Source: Planktothricoides raciborskii GIHE-MW2 (lineage in GTDB: Bacteria; Cyanobacteriota; Cyanobacteriia; Cyanobacteriales; Laspinemataceae). Taken from it: a stretch of DNA of 64,000 bases. The stretch is taken from assembly GCF_040564635.1 (NCBI RefSeq), contig NZ_CP159837.1:6621001-6685000 (forward strand), read 5' to 3'. Positions 6,793-14,930 of this stretch are shown piece after piece (the first letter of the stretch is position 1; the number at the start of each line of letters is the position of its first letter). The translations under genes were made by a program, and so were the position numbers. The notes beneath the pieces were generated by a model that did not search any database, had not been told where the DNA came from, and saw only the letters and a list, made by a program, of their open reading frames with translations.

Positions 6793-8472
6793 TTAAGCGC
6801 TCATTGCATCAGCCGTTTCAAGTTTTGCCCATTCTTGCGCCAGGATATCCACCGTAGAACGGATTTGTTCTTCGGTATGAGTCGAGGTGACAAAGAAACG
6901 CAAGCGGGCAGTTCCTTCCGGGACACTCGGTGCGCCCAAGGGTTGCACATTAATACCGCGATCGAAAAGGGCCTGAGACAACTTAATACATTTATAAGTC
7001 TCCCCAACAATAATCGGAATCACCGGCGAACCGGCACTCATGCCGGTGTTGAGTCCCCGTTGCCGCGCTAAATCTAAAAACAGTTTGGCGCGTTGCTGGA
7101 GAATGGCGACTCGTTGGGGTTCCGCTTGCAGGACTTGTAAAGAAGCTAAGGCCGCCGCCGTATTTGCCGGAGACATTCCCACACTATAAACAAAGCCTGG
7201 GGCGGTGTATTTCAAGTATTCGACCAGTTCTTTACAACCGGCAATATAGCCGCCACAACTAGCAAAAGATTTGCTGAACGTCCCCATCCATAAATCCACA
7301 TCCGCTGGATTAACCCCAAACATTTCCCCAATCCCCCGGCCATGTTTTCCCAAAACACCGATAGAATGGGCTTCATCTACCATGAGCAAGGTTTTATAGC
7401 GTTTGTTCAGTTCGATGAATTTGGGCAGTTCAGGAATATCCCCGTCCGTGCTGTAAACTCCTTCGATCACGATTAAGACTCGGTTGTAACGGTGGCGTCG
7501 ATCGCCCAGAATAGACTCCAGAGCAACGTAGTCATTGTGGGGAAAAGCGATCGCCGTGGCGCCGGAAAGAATACACCCCTGCATAATACTGTTGTGGCTG
7601 AGGGAGTCGTGAACAATCAGGTCATTCTTGCCAAACAGATGGCCAATAGTGCTGACATTGGTACTGTGACCGCCAATGTAAACAATACTATCCTCAGCGC
7701 CAACAAACTCCGCAACGGCTTTTTCCAGTTCTCGGTGCAGGGGTTTTTCCCCGGAAGCAATTCGGCTGGCAGAAACCGAAGTGCCATAGCGATCGATCGC
7801 CTCTTTCGCCGCTTGGGACACCATCGGATCCCCGGACATTCCCACATAGTTGTAGCTGGAATAATTAATCAGTTCGCGACCACCAATCACAGTGGTATCA
7901 TTACAGACTCGTTCTTGGACATTAAAATAGGGATTTCTCAGCCCTAACTGGGTAATTTGCTCTAATTGACCTTTGAGTTTGCGATATTCCGGGAAGCGAT
8001 CGAACCGATAATATTGTTCGGGAACGTCATCACTGGATTCATCCATACTAGGTGCCCCATTTGCCATCAGTCCGTTTGTGGCTGCCCCATTTGTGTCATC
8101 GGGAGTCTGGGGTCTATCTTGATTCGCCAAATACAACGCCAAAGCCTGAATATTAGGATAATCCCACAGCAGAGTGGGATCGAGCCTCCGTCCGAGGAAA
8201 TTTTCCAGATTCCCAGACAGGTTAACCGCCTCGATCGAATTCAGGCCATATTCAGTAAAATCTTTGTGGATCTCTATTTCTTCAACGGGCAGATCCAAGC
8301 GTTCGGCCAATTGAGTCACTAACCAGCTAGTAATCGCTGTGGCATCATAAACGTCATCCGGTGACTGCGCGGTAGATTTTGACGCTCCCTTCGGTACGAG
8401 AGTGGCTGATTTCGTAGCTTTTTTGTTGATGTTTTGTTGGCTTAACTGGTTTAACTGGTTTAACAATTTCAT
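6793..8472 (-). CDS. ACP fused to serine-palmitoyltransferase-like alpha-oxoamine synthase
   Basis: A 559-residue, two-domain enzyme. Residues about 43-115 form an acyl carrier domain with the phosphopantetheine serine in EYGLNSIEAVNL (Ser79). After a linker, residues about 170-550 form a PLP-dependent alpha-oxoamine synthase: YGTSVSASRIASG, HDSLSHNSIMQG, VDEAHSIGVLGKHGRG, and the PLP-lysine segment GTFSKSFASCGGYIAG. The last segment resembles the LCB2/SPT form rather than KBL or BioF. The family condenses an acyl thioester with an amino acid with loss of CO2; SPT uses serine. An attached ACP implies that the acyl donor is delivered on this protein, matching the nearby acyl-AMP ligase. AGAGGAG precedes the ATG at 8472. 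The amino-acid substrate is not known; serine is favoured by the KDSR-like neighbour, but alanine or glycine is possible. Confidence 0.87.
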   Translation of the reverse strand: MKLLNQLNQLSQQNINKKATKSATLVPKGASKSTAQSPDDVYDATAITSWLVTQLAERLDLPVEEIEIHKDFTEYGLNSIEAVNLSGNLENFLGRRLDPTLLWDYPNIQALALYLANQDRPQTPDDTNGAATNGLMANGAPSMDESSDDVPEQYYRFDRFPEYRKLKGQLEQITQLGLRNPYFNVQERVCNDTTVIGGRELINYSSYNYVGMSGDPMVSQAAKEAIDRYGTSVSASRIASGEKPLHRELEKAVAEFVGAEDSIVYIGGHSTNVSTIGHLFGKNDLIVHDSLSHNSIMQGCILSGATAIAFPHNDYVALESILGDRRHRYNRVLIVIEGVYSTDGDIPELPKFIELNKRYKTLLMVDEAHSIGVLGKHGRGIGEMFGVNPADVDLWMGTFSKSFASCGGYIAGCKELVEYLKYTAPGFVYSVGMSPANTAAALASLQVLQAEPQRVAILQQRAKLFLDLARQRGLNTGMSAGSPVIPIIVGETYKCIKLSQALFDRGINVQPLGAPSVPEGTARLRFFVTSTHTEEQIRSTVDILAQEWAKLETADAMSA

Positions 8473-9589
8473 GGTTCACTCCTCTGTTCAATCGACTCAA
8501 AAGGTCTTGCCAATGCTCACCCGGATTTCAGGTTACACAATAGCCTCGTACAAGATGCCAGCGACGATCGCTCGACGATCGCCTCTTTAATTTAGCGATA
8601 GTTTTCCGATCGGGGCTATTCCGCCCAGAAATAGCATGATGGTTATTTTGCCATGAAGACATAAAAGTAGCGAGGTAACTTGCGAAAATATACTCACTAC
8701 ATACTAGACCTCTTGCTTTCATAAATATCTCGATCCCCCCAACCGATGGCGGATCAAAGGGGGAATACATAAGAATTTTGCAACAGGTCTACTCACTACT
8801 TTCGGATCAGCCCTTCGGAGTAAACGAAATCCAGAGCAAAAATCCAGAGCAAAAATCCAGAGCAAAAATTAGGCATTGATTATAGGCATAAAAGCGATTG
8901 ACAAAGCAATCAAAATGCCTATCTTTAACGGTTACAGAACATTTTCTCCCTTTCTCCCTTTCTCCCTTGGGCAAAAATTCCTCCTGGGAAAACTAAGACG
9001 TTGGCTTAGTTTTGGGTAGTTCCTTGGCGATTCGCGACTAAGCGCGATCTGGCGATCGCGTTGCGGAGCAACATCGCGGTAGCGTTGCGGAGCAACATCG
9101 CAGCAAGGCGTTGCGGAGCAACATCGCAGCAAGCAAGGCGTTGCGGAGCAACATCGCGATCGCTTCACGCACCCTGAAAGGGCGGACGGTTCAGTACGCG
9201 GGAGAAACCCAGACAGGTTTCAACTCGACCTTGGGTAAAGATCGCTAGATCAAGAGTCCGGCTATTCACTGTAATTTTATTTTTATTTAATTTTTTTATA
9301 ACATTTGCCGTGCAGTTTTATGGTAAATCAGCCTGAGTCCCGAATCTTTTCCCAAACACAGACACGATCACCCTAGGGGCAATCGATCGATTGCCACCTA
9401 TCCCACCTACCTACACCCAGGGTTTGATGCTGAAAATTTCGATCAGTTTATTTCGGTCAGTCTATTTTTGCGCGACTTCCGATCCCCCCAACTCCAGAAA
9501 CCGGGTTTCTTTTTGGCAACAACAGTTAACTGTAATTAGCACAACAGCGAGTCCCGGTTTTTTTCTCTTTTTGGATTTATTCCAGCATT
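8473..9589. other. 1.1-kb gene-free gap inside the lipid cluster
   Basis: No convincing gene on either strand. It holds three AAAAATCCAGAGC-type repeats (about 8829-8867), the GTTGCGGAGCAAC array (9060-9157) and one AGAAACCGGGTTTCT palindrome (9496-9510). The gap is long for an operon, so the ACP-SPT gene may have its own promoter here; I could not pick one with confidence. Confidence 0.6.
9060..9157. repeat. Four GTTGCGGAGCAACATCGC hairpin repeats
   Basis: Copies begin at 9060, 9084, 9110 and 9140; each carries the stem GTTGC-GGA-GCAAC followed by ATCGC. The spacers are AGCAAGG-like, and HIP1 octamers flank the block. A related reverse copy (GCTCCGCAAC) lies in the DUF1517 gene near 35678. 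Confidence 0.85.
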
Positions 9590-11368
9590 CTAAATAGTTG
9601 ATGAAGTGGCTAAGTCAAAGGGAATAATAGAAAACATTTTGTTTTCTGTATATAATTTTACCAAGTGATTGCCCATATTTTCCCAGTAAGACTCTGGGGC
9701 AGAATCCAAAGAAGGTTGGATTTTTTCCAGCAACCGGGTCAAACAAATCACCAGCCATTCCCCATTGGCAAAAAATGAGTCTAAAGTTTTCCGATTATGC
9801 AGCCACATTTGCAGACAAGCCACTGCTGTATGTAAAATACAGTAAGTTTTGGCTAAATCAAATAGTTGGCTAGATTTGCTATATTTGGGGGTGTAAGCAA
9901 TTCCTTGCTCGACTAAAAATTTATTTTGAATATGAATTAGTTGGTTGAGTAGATTAGTTAAATTCATAATTCGATCTATCACTTGAGATTCTGCTTCTGA
10001 ATTAATCGGCAGGTCGGCTAAATCCGCTTCAGCTAATTCAATTCCTTGTAAAATATCATCTCGGCCTCGATTATACATTTCCAGCCGATTCGGTTCAAAA
10101 TCTGGCAGAGGTTTTTCTAAGTTAAAGATGGTGCTGATTTTTTCACGAATGCCAGGATTTTCTGCAATATTTGTTTGGACATGATAGGTGGCTAATTGCT
10201 GAATTTGGAGGGCGATCGCGTGTAAATTGACTGCGGTCGAACCATCAAATACACTGATAATTGAATGGTCTCTAACTATTTTCTGGAAAATGCCATACCA
10301 ATGTTCTTCGCGTAAATAGTAACGCGCCCCTAAAACCGCCGATATGCGCTGAATTACTTGTTCAACGGTAGTGGGAACAAAGTATTTAATAATCGATGAA
10401 AATAAACTCATTTGATCGGTAGCGACATGAAGCGATCGCACCGCTGCTAAAGAAACACATTCACATAATAAAATATCTACAAAAGCCTCAATTAAAGTTT
10501 TACGAGCGTGAGGAATATCCCAAACGGTGCTGCCATAAATATGGCGGGAAAAGACAAAATCCAAAGTAACTCTTAAAGCCGTATCCGCTTGAGCCAATGA
10601 AGGGGCAGCCCCAGCGTGTAAAGTCCGGGTAACTTGGAGAGCTTTAAGAATAATTTCTAAACCGGATCCGGGAGTAGAAATTAAAGCATTGGCAGGCAAA
10701 AAGCTATTTTGAAAATTGACCCCACCAATATTCGCCCCGCGCACTCCATGAGTTTTAATTTTATTCAGATGACTGAAAGAGTTGGGATATAACTTATCTT
10801 TTTCCACTAAAAAAACGGAAAATCCACGTGGTCCACCTTTGGGATTTGTGCGGGTAAAAACCGTTAAAGCCGTAGACAGAGTAGCATTGCCAATCAGCCA
10901 TTTTTCGCCGGATAATAAATAGCCATTTTCCAGCACTTCTACAGCAGTTTCACTACTTAAAATATCACTCCCATGATTTTTTTCCGTTAAACCAAAGGAA
11001 ATTTTTTCCTTATTTTTGATCCGTTGAGCGATTGTTTGCTTTTGCTCATCACTACCGGCAAGCCAAACGGGGGTTGCGCCTAAATAAGTCACTCCATGAG
11101 CGATCGCCACTGTTAAGTCTCGTCGGGCAATCACACGGGAAATTGCCAGAACCTCTTCAAAAGATTTGAGTTTTCCCCCGTAAGCAGCGGGAATATAATA
11201 CAAATCTACATTCCAATCAGACAACAACTGACAAATATCTTCTGGATAGGCATCTTGCTCATCCAACTCTATGCAATGCTGGAAAGAAAATAAATTCTCT
11301 GGATTTAACGGATCGCCCAGATGCAATTCCAGTGCTTGAGCCGTTTGGTACTGTGTGAGCAAAGACAT
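9590..11368 (-). CDS. Acyl-CoA dehydrogenase family protein of the lipid cluster
   Basis: The frame is open from 11500, but that part overlaps the acyl-AMP ligase. The ATG at 11368 (MSLLTQYQTAQALEL) lies 37 nt after the ligase stop and is the likely start, giving 592 residues. The acyl-CoA dehydrogenase fold is clear: the flavin/substrate loop FGLTEKNHGSDILSSET, the beta domain with SGEKWLIGNATLS, and the C-terminal helical domain with VFDGSTAVNLHAIALQ. It has about 150 extra C-terminal residues beyond a usual 380-400-residue enzyme. Placed between an acyl-AMP ligase and an ACP-SPT fusion, it may desaturate the ligase-activated acyl chain at C2-C3 while it is held on ACP. That step is inference; no catalytic base could be assigned with certainty. 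Confidence 0.82.
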   Translation of the reverse strand: MSLLTQYQTAQALELHLGDPLNPENLFSFQHCIELDEQDAYPEDICQLLSDWNVDLYYIPAAYGGKLKSFEEVLAISRVIARRDLTVAIAHGVTYLGATPVWLAGSDEQKQTIAQRIKNKEKISFGLTEKNHGSDILSSETAVEVLENGYLLSGEKWLIGNATLSTALTVFTRTNPKGGPRGFSVFLVEKDKLYPNSFSHLNKIKTHGVRGANIGGVNFQNSFLPANALISTPGSGLEIILKALQVTRTLHAGAAPSLAQADTALRVTLDFVFSRHIYGSTVWDIPHARKTLIEAFVDILLCECVSLAAVRSLHVATDQMSLFSSIIKYFVPTTVEQVIQRISAVLGARYYLREEHWYGIFQKIVRDHSIISVFDGSTAVNLHAIALQIQQLATYHVQTNIAENPGIREKISTIFNLEKPLPDFEPNRLEMYNRGRDDILQGIELAEADLADLPINSEAESQVIDRIMNLTNLLNQLIHIQNKFLVEQGIAYTPKYSKSSQLFDLAKTYCILHTAVACLQMWLHNRKTLDSFFANGEWLVICLTRLLEKIQPSLDSAPESYWENMGNHLVKLYTENKMFSIIPFDLATSSTI

Positions 11369-11405
11369 GAGAAAACCCCCAATCGCATGATCCCGGAACT
11401 GCGAC

Positions 11406-13193
11406 CTATTCCTCCACAACATCCAAGGTGCCAGCCAGAAAATTGGCTCGACAAGCATGGCGCTGGATTTTTCCGCTAGACGTTTTGGGAATGCTGCCAT
11501 ACTTAATCAGGAATACCTGATAAACCTGGAGATCGTGATGGGATGAAACCGATCGCCGAATCGATTGTATCACCGCCTTTACCTCCCAGGAATAGTGCTG
11601 GGAAGGATCTTCTGATGAGAGCGCAGCTTGTCGCTTACGCTGTCGATAACGCCGTTCGACTTCAGCCACAATAATTAACCGTTCTTCCCCATCAATTTCC
11701 ACAGAAAACGCCGCCGAACAAGTGGGGCGAATGGCTGGGTGACTGTGTTCTACGGTGCGTTCAATATCTTGAGGATAATGGTTATGACCGTTAACAATAA
11801 TCAGGTCTTTGAGTCGTCCAGTGACATATAACTCGTCATTGTCCAAAAACCCTAAATCCCCAGTTCGCAGAAACGGGCCTTCCCCGGTATCTGCTAAATA
11901 AGCACCAAAAGCGTGACGGCTTTCTTCGGTTTTATTCCAGTAACCTTGGGCAACGCTAGGGCCTTTGATCCAGATTTCACCGACTTCCCCGGCAGTACAT
12001 CGGGTCAGGGTTTCTGGATGGGCGATCGCGATTTGGTGATAGGGAATTTGCCGACCGCAACCGACTAGGGTCCGAGTGGTTAACTCTGGATTGGATTCTG
12101 GGGATACCGGGACAACCCAATTTTTCTCTAATGCCTCCGCTTCCAGGGTTTGATAAATCGGTAGGGCAGTTTTTGCGCCCCCGGAAACAATTAAAGTGGT
12201 TTCCGCCATGCCATAACAAGGATAAAAAGCTTCCCGCCGAAACCCGCATTCGGCAAAGGTAGTCGCAAACTGTTCTAAAGTTTCCGGGTTAATCGGTTCT
12301 GCCCCGTTAAAAGCCACTTCCCAAGAACTGAGATCCAGGGTTTGTTTCTGTTCTGGGGTAATTTTATTAATACAAAGTTGATAAGCAAAGTTCGGCCCGC
12401 CACTGGTGGTGGCTTGATACCGGGACACCGCTTGCAGCCAACGAAATGGACTTTGAAGAAAGACTAATGGGGACATTAAGACCACGGGAAATCCGGCATA
12501 AAGCGGTTGCAAGATGCCACCGATTAAGCCCATATCGTGATAGGGGGGCAGCCAAATCACGCCGCGACTTTGGGGCGAATGTCCAAAACAATGGGCGATC
12601 GCCTCTAGGTTATGGAGTAAATTTTGGTGAGAGATCATCACTCCCTTGGGGGTGGCCGTAGACCCAGAGGTATATTGCAGAAAAGCCAGGTGACGACTAT
12701 TTACCCGTGGGTCTTGCCAAGAGTTTGCCTGAATAGGATCGATTTGATCCGTCGCCAACCATCCCAGAGTTTCCAATTCCGGGGCATCCGCTACCCTTTG
12801 GACCAAACTGGAAAAAATCGATGTGGTGGTCAGGGCAACCGCCGCCTGTGCATCGGTCAAAATTGATTGAATTCTGGATAGGGAACGATTTGGCCGTGGC
12901 GGATATGCCGGGACTGCCACCACTCCGGCAAATAGACAGCCAAAAAAGGCGCTAATATATTCGATTCCCGGTTGGTAAAGCAATAAAGCCCGGTCTCCCG
13001 GTTGACAAAACTGTTGCAATTGGCTGGCGATCGCCAGGGCTTGTTGTGCTAATTCTTGATAAGTCAGATCGACGGAAACCGTTTCTCCGTCAACTAAAAA
13101 GCGATAGGCAATTTGATCCGGTTGATGCAATGCCCTGTATCGGAGTATATCAACTAACGTGCTTGTTTTCAGCGGAGTTTCTAGAAAATTCAT
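11406..13193 (-). CDS. Fatty acyl-AMP ligase (FAAL)
   Basis: A 595-residue adenylating enzyme of the FAAL (FadD32-like) class. The P-loop-like motif is YTSGSTATPKGVM (about residue 175), followed by LPPYHDMGLIGGI, the adenine-site motif FYPCYGMAETTL, and near the C-terminus RTGDLGFLDNDELYVTGR and KTSSGKIQR, whose lysine closes the adenylation site. FAALs activate free fatty acids as acyl-AMP and pass them to a carrier protein instead of CoA. The natural acceptor here is the ACP domain of the downstream SPT-like enzyme. It is the first gene of the minus-strand cluster; the leader 13194-13450 shows no clear promoter. Transfer to that ACP is inferred from gene order. Confidence 0.88.
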   Translation of the reverse strand: MNFLETPLKTSTLVDILRYRALHQPDQIAYRFLVDGETVSVDLTYQELAQQALAIASQLQQFCQPGDRALLLYQPGIEYISAFFGCLFAGVVAVPAYPPRPNRSLSRIQSILTDAQAAVALTTTSIFSSLVQRVADAPELETLGWLATDQIDPIQANSWQDPRVNSRHLAFLQYTSGSTATPKGVMISHQNLLHNLEAIAHCFGHSPQSRGVIWLPPYHDMGLIGGILQPLYAGFPVVLMSPLVFLQSPFRWLQAVSRYQATTSGGPNFAYQLCINKITPEQKQTLDLSSWEVAFNGAEPINPETLEQFATTFAECGFRREAFYPCYGMAETTLIVSGGAKTALPIYQTLEAEALEKNWVVPVSPESNPELTTRTLVGCGRQIPYHQIAIAHPETLTRCTAGEVGEIWIKGPSVAQGYWNKTEESRHAFGAYLADTGEGPFLRTGDLGFLDNDELYVTGRLKDLIIVNGHNHYPQDIERTVEHSHPAIRPTCSAAFSVEIDGEERLIIVAEVERRYRQRKRQAALSSEDPSQHYSWEVKAVIQSIRRSVSSHHDLQVYQVFLIKYGSIPKTSSGKIQRHACRANFLAGTLDVVEE

Positions 13194-13810
13194 TCACAAC
13201 TAGGTGATGCGTGTTAATATTTCTGGTTTAATTTATCTGAATTGGTGCCTGGAATAATCAGGAAAAAATCAACAACCGGGCTTTTTGGGCGCTAATTTTA
13301 AATCCGATGCTTTATTCATCGCTAAAAAAGAGAATCGCGAACGGTGGTCAGGTTGATTGTAGCTTAATTAGATAGAAATCATAAGTGATCCTGTGGATAT
13401 TTCCTAGGATGAGCATCTCAAAACCGATTTTCTCAGGATATTAGTCAGCTATGAGCGATCGCATTTTAATTATCGGGGGCACCGGCAGAATTGGCAGTTG
13501 TGTAGCCCAGGATATTGCCCAACATACCGACGCGGAGATTACCGTGACTGGCCGAAAAGCCATTGCGCCCGGGGTGGGGGATTTCTCCGTTTTAGCATTG
13601 GATTTAGCCGATCGCGGGCAACTGCTTTCTTGCGATCGCTGGCCATAATTTAGTCATCAACTGTGCGGGGCCGTTTAGCTACCGGGATCGAAGGGTATTA
13701 CAAACCTGCATTGAACAGGGAGTTAATTATATAGATGTGTGCGACGATCCCCAATTTTGTCACCAAGCCTTAGCCCTGAAAGAACAGGCGATCGCCGCTG
13801 GGGTAACGGC

Positions 13811-13837
13811 GATTCCCTCCGGGACGCTTCGCGAACG
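13811..13837 (+). repeat. 27-bp CCGGGACGCTTCGCGAACG repeat, copy 1
   Basis: Starts GATTCCCTCCGGG and includes the palindrome-like TTCGCGAA. The identical 27 bp recurs at 14137-14163 in the same pseudogene, so this is an inserted dispersed element and not native coding sequence. Confidence 0.85.
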
Positions 13838-14006
13838 TCAGTAGTGGGGTCTTTCCGGGAATTTCCAACAGCATGACCCGACAAGCAGTAGAACAGTTAG
13901 ACCAAGCAGAAAGTATTCATCTTAGTTATGTGGTCGCGGGGTCTGGGGGCGCTGGAGTCACGGTAATGCGAACCACCTTCTACGCCACTTGGCGCCAGGT
14001 GCTTTA

Positions 14007-14058
14007 CTTGGGGAGACCCCAAGACCGCACTGGCTTCTCTACTTGGGGAGACCCCAAG
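14007..14058 (+). repeat. Two CTTGGGGAGACCCCAAG palindromes inside the pseudogene
   Basis: Copies at 14007-14023 and 14042-14058, each followed by ACCGCASTGGCTT. The same 35-bp unit is repeated at 20559-20740 after tmk. Both places also share TACGCCACTTG just upstream, which suggests the whole block is copied as one element. Confidence 0.85.
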
Positions 14059-14136
14059 ACCGCAGTGGCTTTGGAATTACAACATTCCTTTGACGCTTGG
14101 ATTGACGGACAATGGCAGCGGGTCAAGCCTTACAGC

Positions 14137-14163
14137 GATTCCCTCCGGGACGCTTCGCGAACG
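14137..14163 (+). repeat. 27-bp CCGGGACGCTTCGCGAACG repeat, copy 2
   Basis: Identical to 13811-13837. It interrupts the frame between the segments SFDAWIDGQWQRVKPYS and EIVEFPAPYGRAG. Confidence 0.85.
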
Positions 14164-14652
14164 CGAAATCGTCGAATTTCCTGCCCCTTATGGTCGGGCT
14201 GGGGTTTATTGGTTCCAAACCATTGAGGGCGCTACCTTACCCCTGACCTTTCCGGTGAAAAATGTTGTCACCAAATTCGGGTCTGTCCCGGATTTTTATA
14301 ATTACCTCACGGGGATGGTGGCCAAATTGCCCCCGAAAATCCTAGAAAATCCCCAAACTATTGAATTTTTATCTCAAGTCAGCTATGCCATGACTCAAAT
14401 TACCGATAAATTTACCGGAGTTGGTCTGGCAATGCGGGCTGAGGTGTCGGGAACCAAAGCCGGTCAACGGGCAAAAGCGATCGCCACAATGGTGCATAAA
14501 AATACGGCGATCGCAGCCGGGGCAGGAACCGGCAGTATCGCCGAACTAATCTTAGCGGGAAAACTGCGACAGCCCGGAGTTTGGTTAGTCGAACAAGCCC
14601 TATCCACGGACTTATTCACTGAAACCATGCAACGGCGGCAAATTCCCATTGG

Positions 14653-14912
14653 ATTGATGGTTGATGGTTGATGGTTGATGGTTGGTTGTTGGTTGATGGT
14701 TGGTTGTTGGTTGTTGGTTGGGGCCGCCATCGGCCGCCATCGGGCTTTTGGGGTGTAGGGTGTAGGGTGTGGGGTGTGGGGGGAAGAGAGAAAAGAGAAT
14801 AGAGAAAAGAGAATAGAGAATTTTCCTATGCATCCTATGCATCCTATGCATCCTATGCATCCTATGCATCCTCTTCCCCTACACCCTACACCCTACACCA
14901 TCTCTTCCCCCA
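14653..14912. repeat. Composite low-complexity repeat block 2
   Basis: (GATGGTT)n and (GGTTGTT)n, two GGCCGCCATC decamers, (GGTGTAG)n, purine-rich GAGAAAAGAGAAT units, five or six CTATGCATCC decamers, then (CCCTACA)n. The module order is the same as in blocks 1 and 4. It lies between the pseudogene and glcF. Confidence 0.9.
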
Positions 14913-14930
14913 CTCCCCTATCAATTAAAT

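Larger units (their letters stand above)
13451..14671 (+). pseudogene. Saccharopine-dehydrogenase-like protein, broken by short repeats
   Basis: The start (MSDRILIIGGTGRIGSCVAQ) is an NADP-binding Rossmann fold of the saccharopine dehydrogenase-like family, and later parts (NLVINCAGPFSYRDRR, NYIDVCDDPQF, GVFPGISNSMTRQAV) continue the family in shifting frames. The breaks are: a one-base shift near 13630 at a GCGATCGC site; a 27-bp repeat at 13811-13837, ending in stop TAG; a block with two CTTGGGGAGACCCCAAG palindromes at about 14003-14070; and a second copy of the 27-bp repeat at 14137-14163. The last third (from about 14164) is open and reads EIVEFPAPYGRAGVYW. The 3' end runs into (GATGGTT)n, so the true C-terminus is probably lost too. 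Not likely to make an active enzyme. Confidence 0.85.

Noticed and set aside
6406-6857. Several plus-strand frames over the first composite repeat block
   Set aside because: They read RHRPPSAAIG-like and Pro-rich repeats in all three frames, as expected of tandem decamers and heptamers, not of genes.
12367-12866. Plus- and minus-strand frames inside the acyl-AMP ligase gene
   Set aside because: Shadows of a well-supported 595-residue gene; no family pattern of their own.
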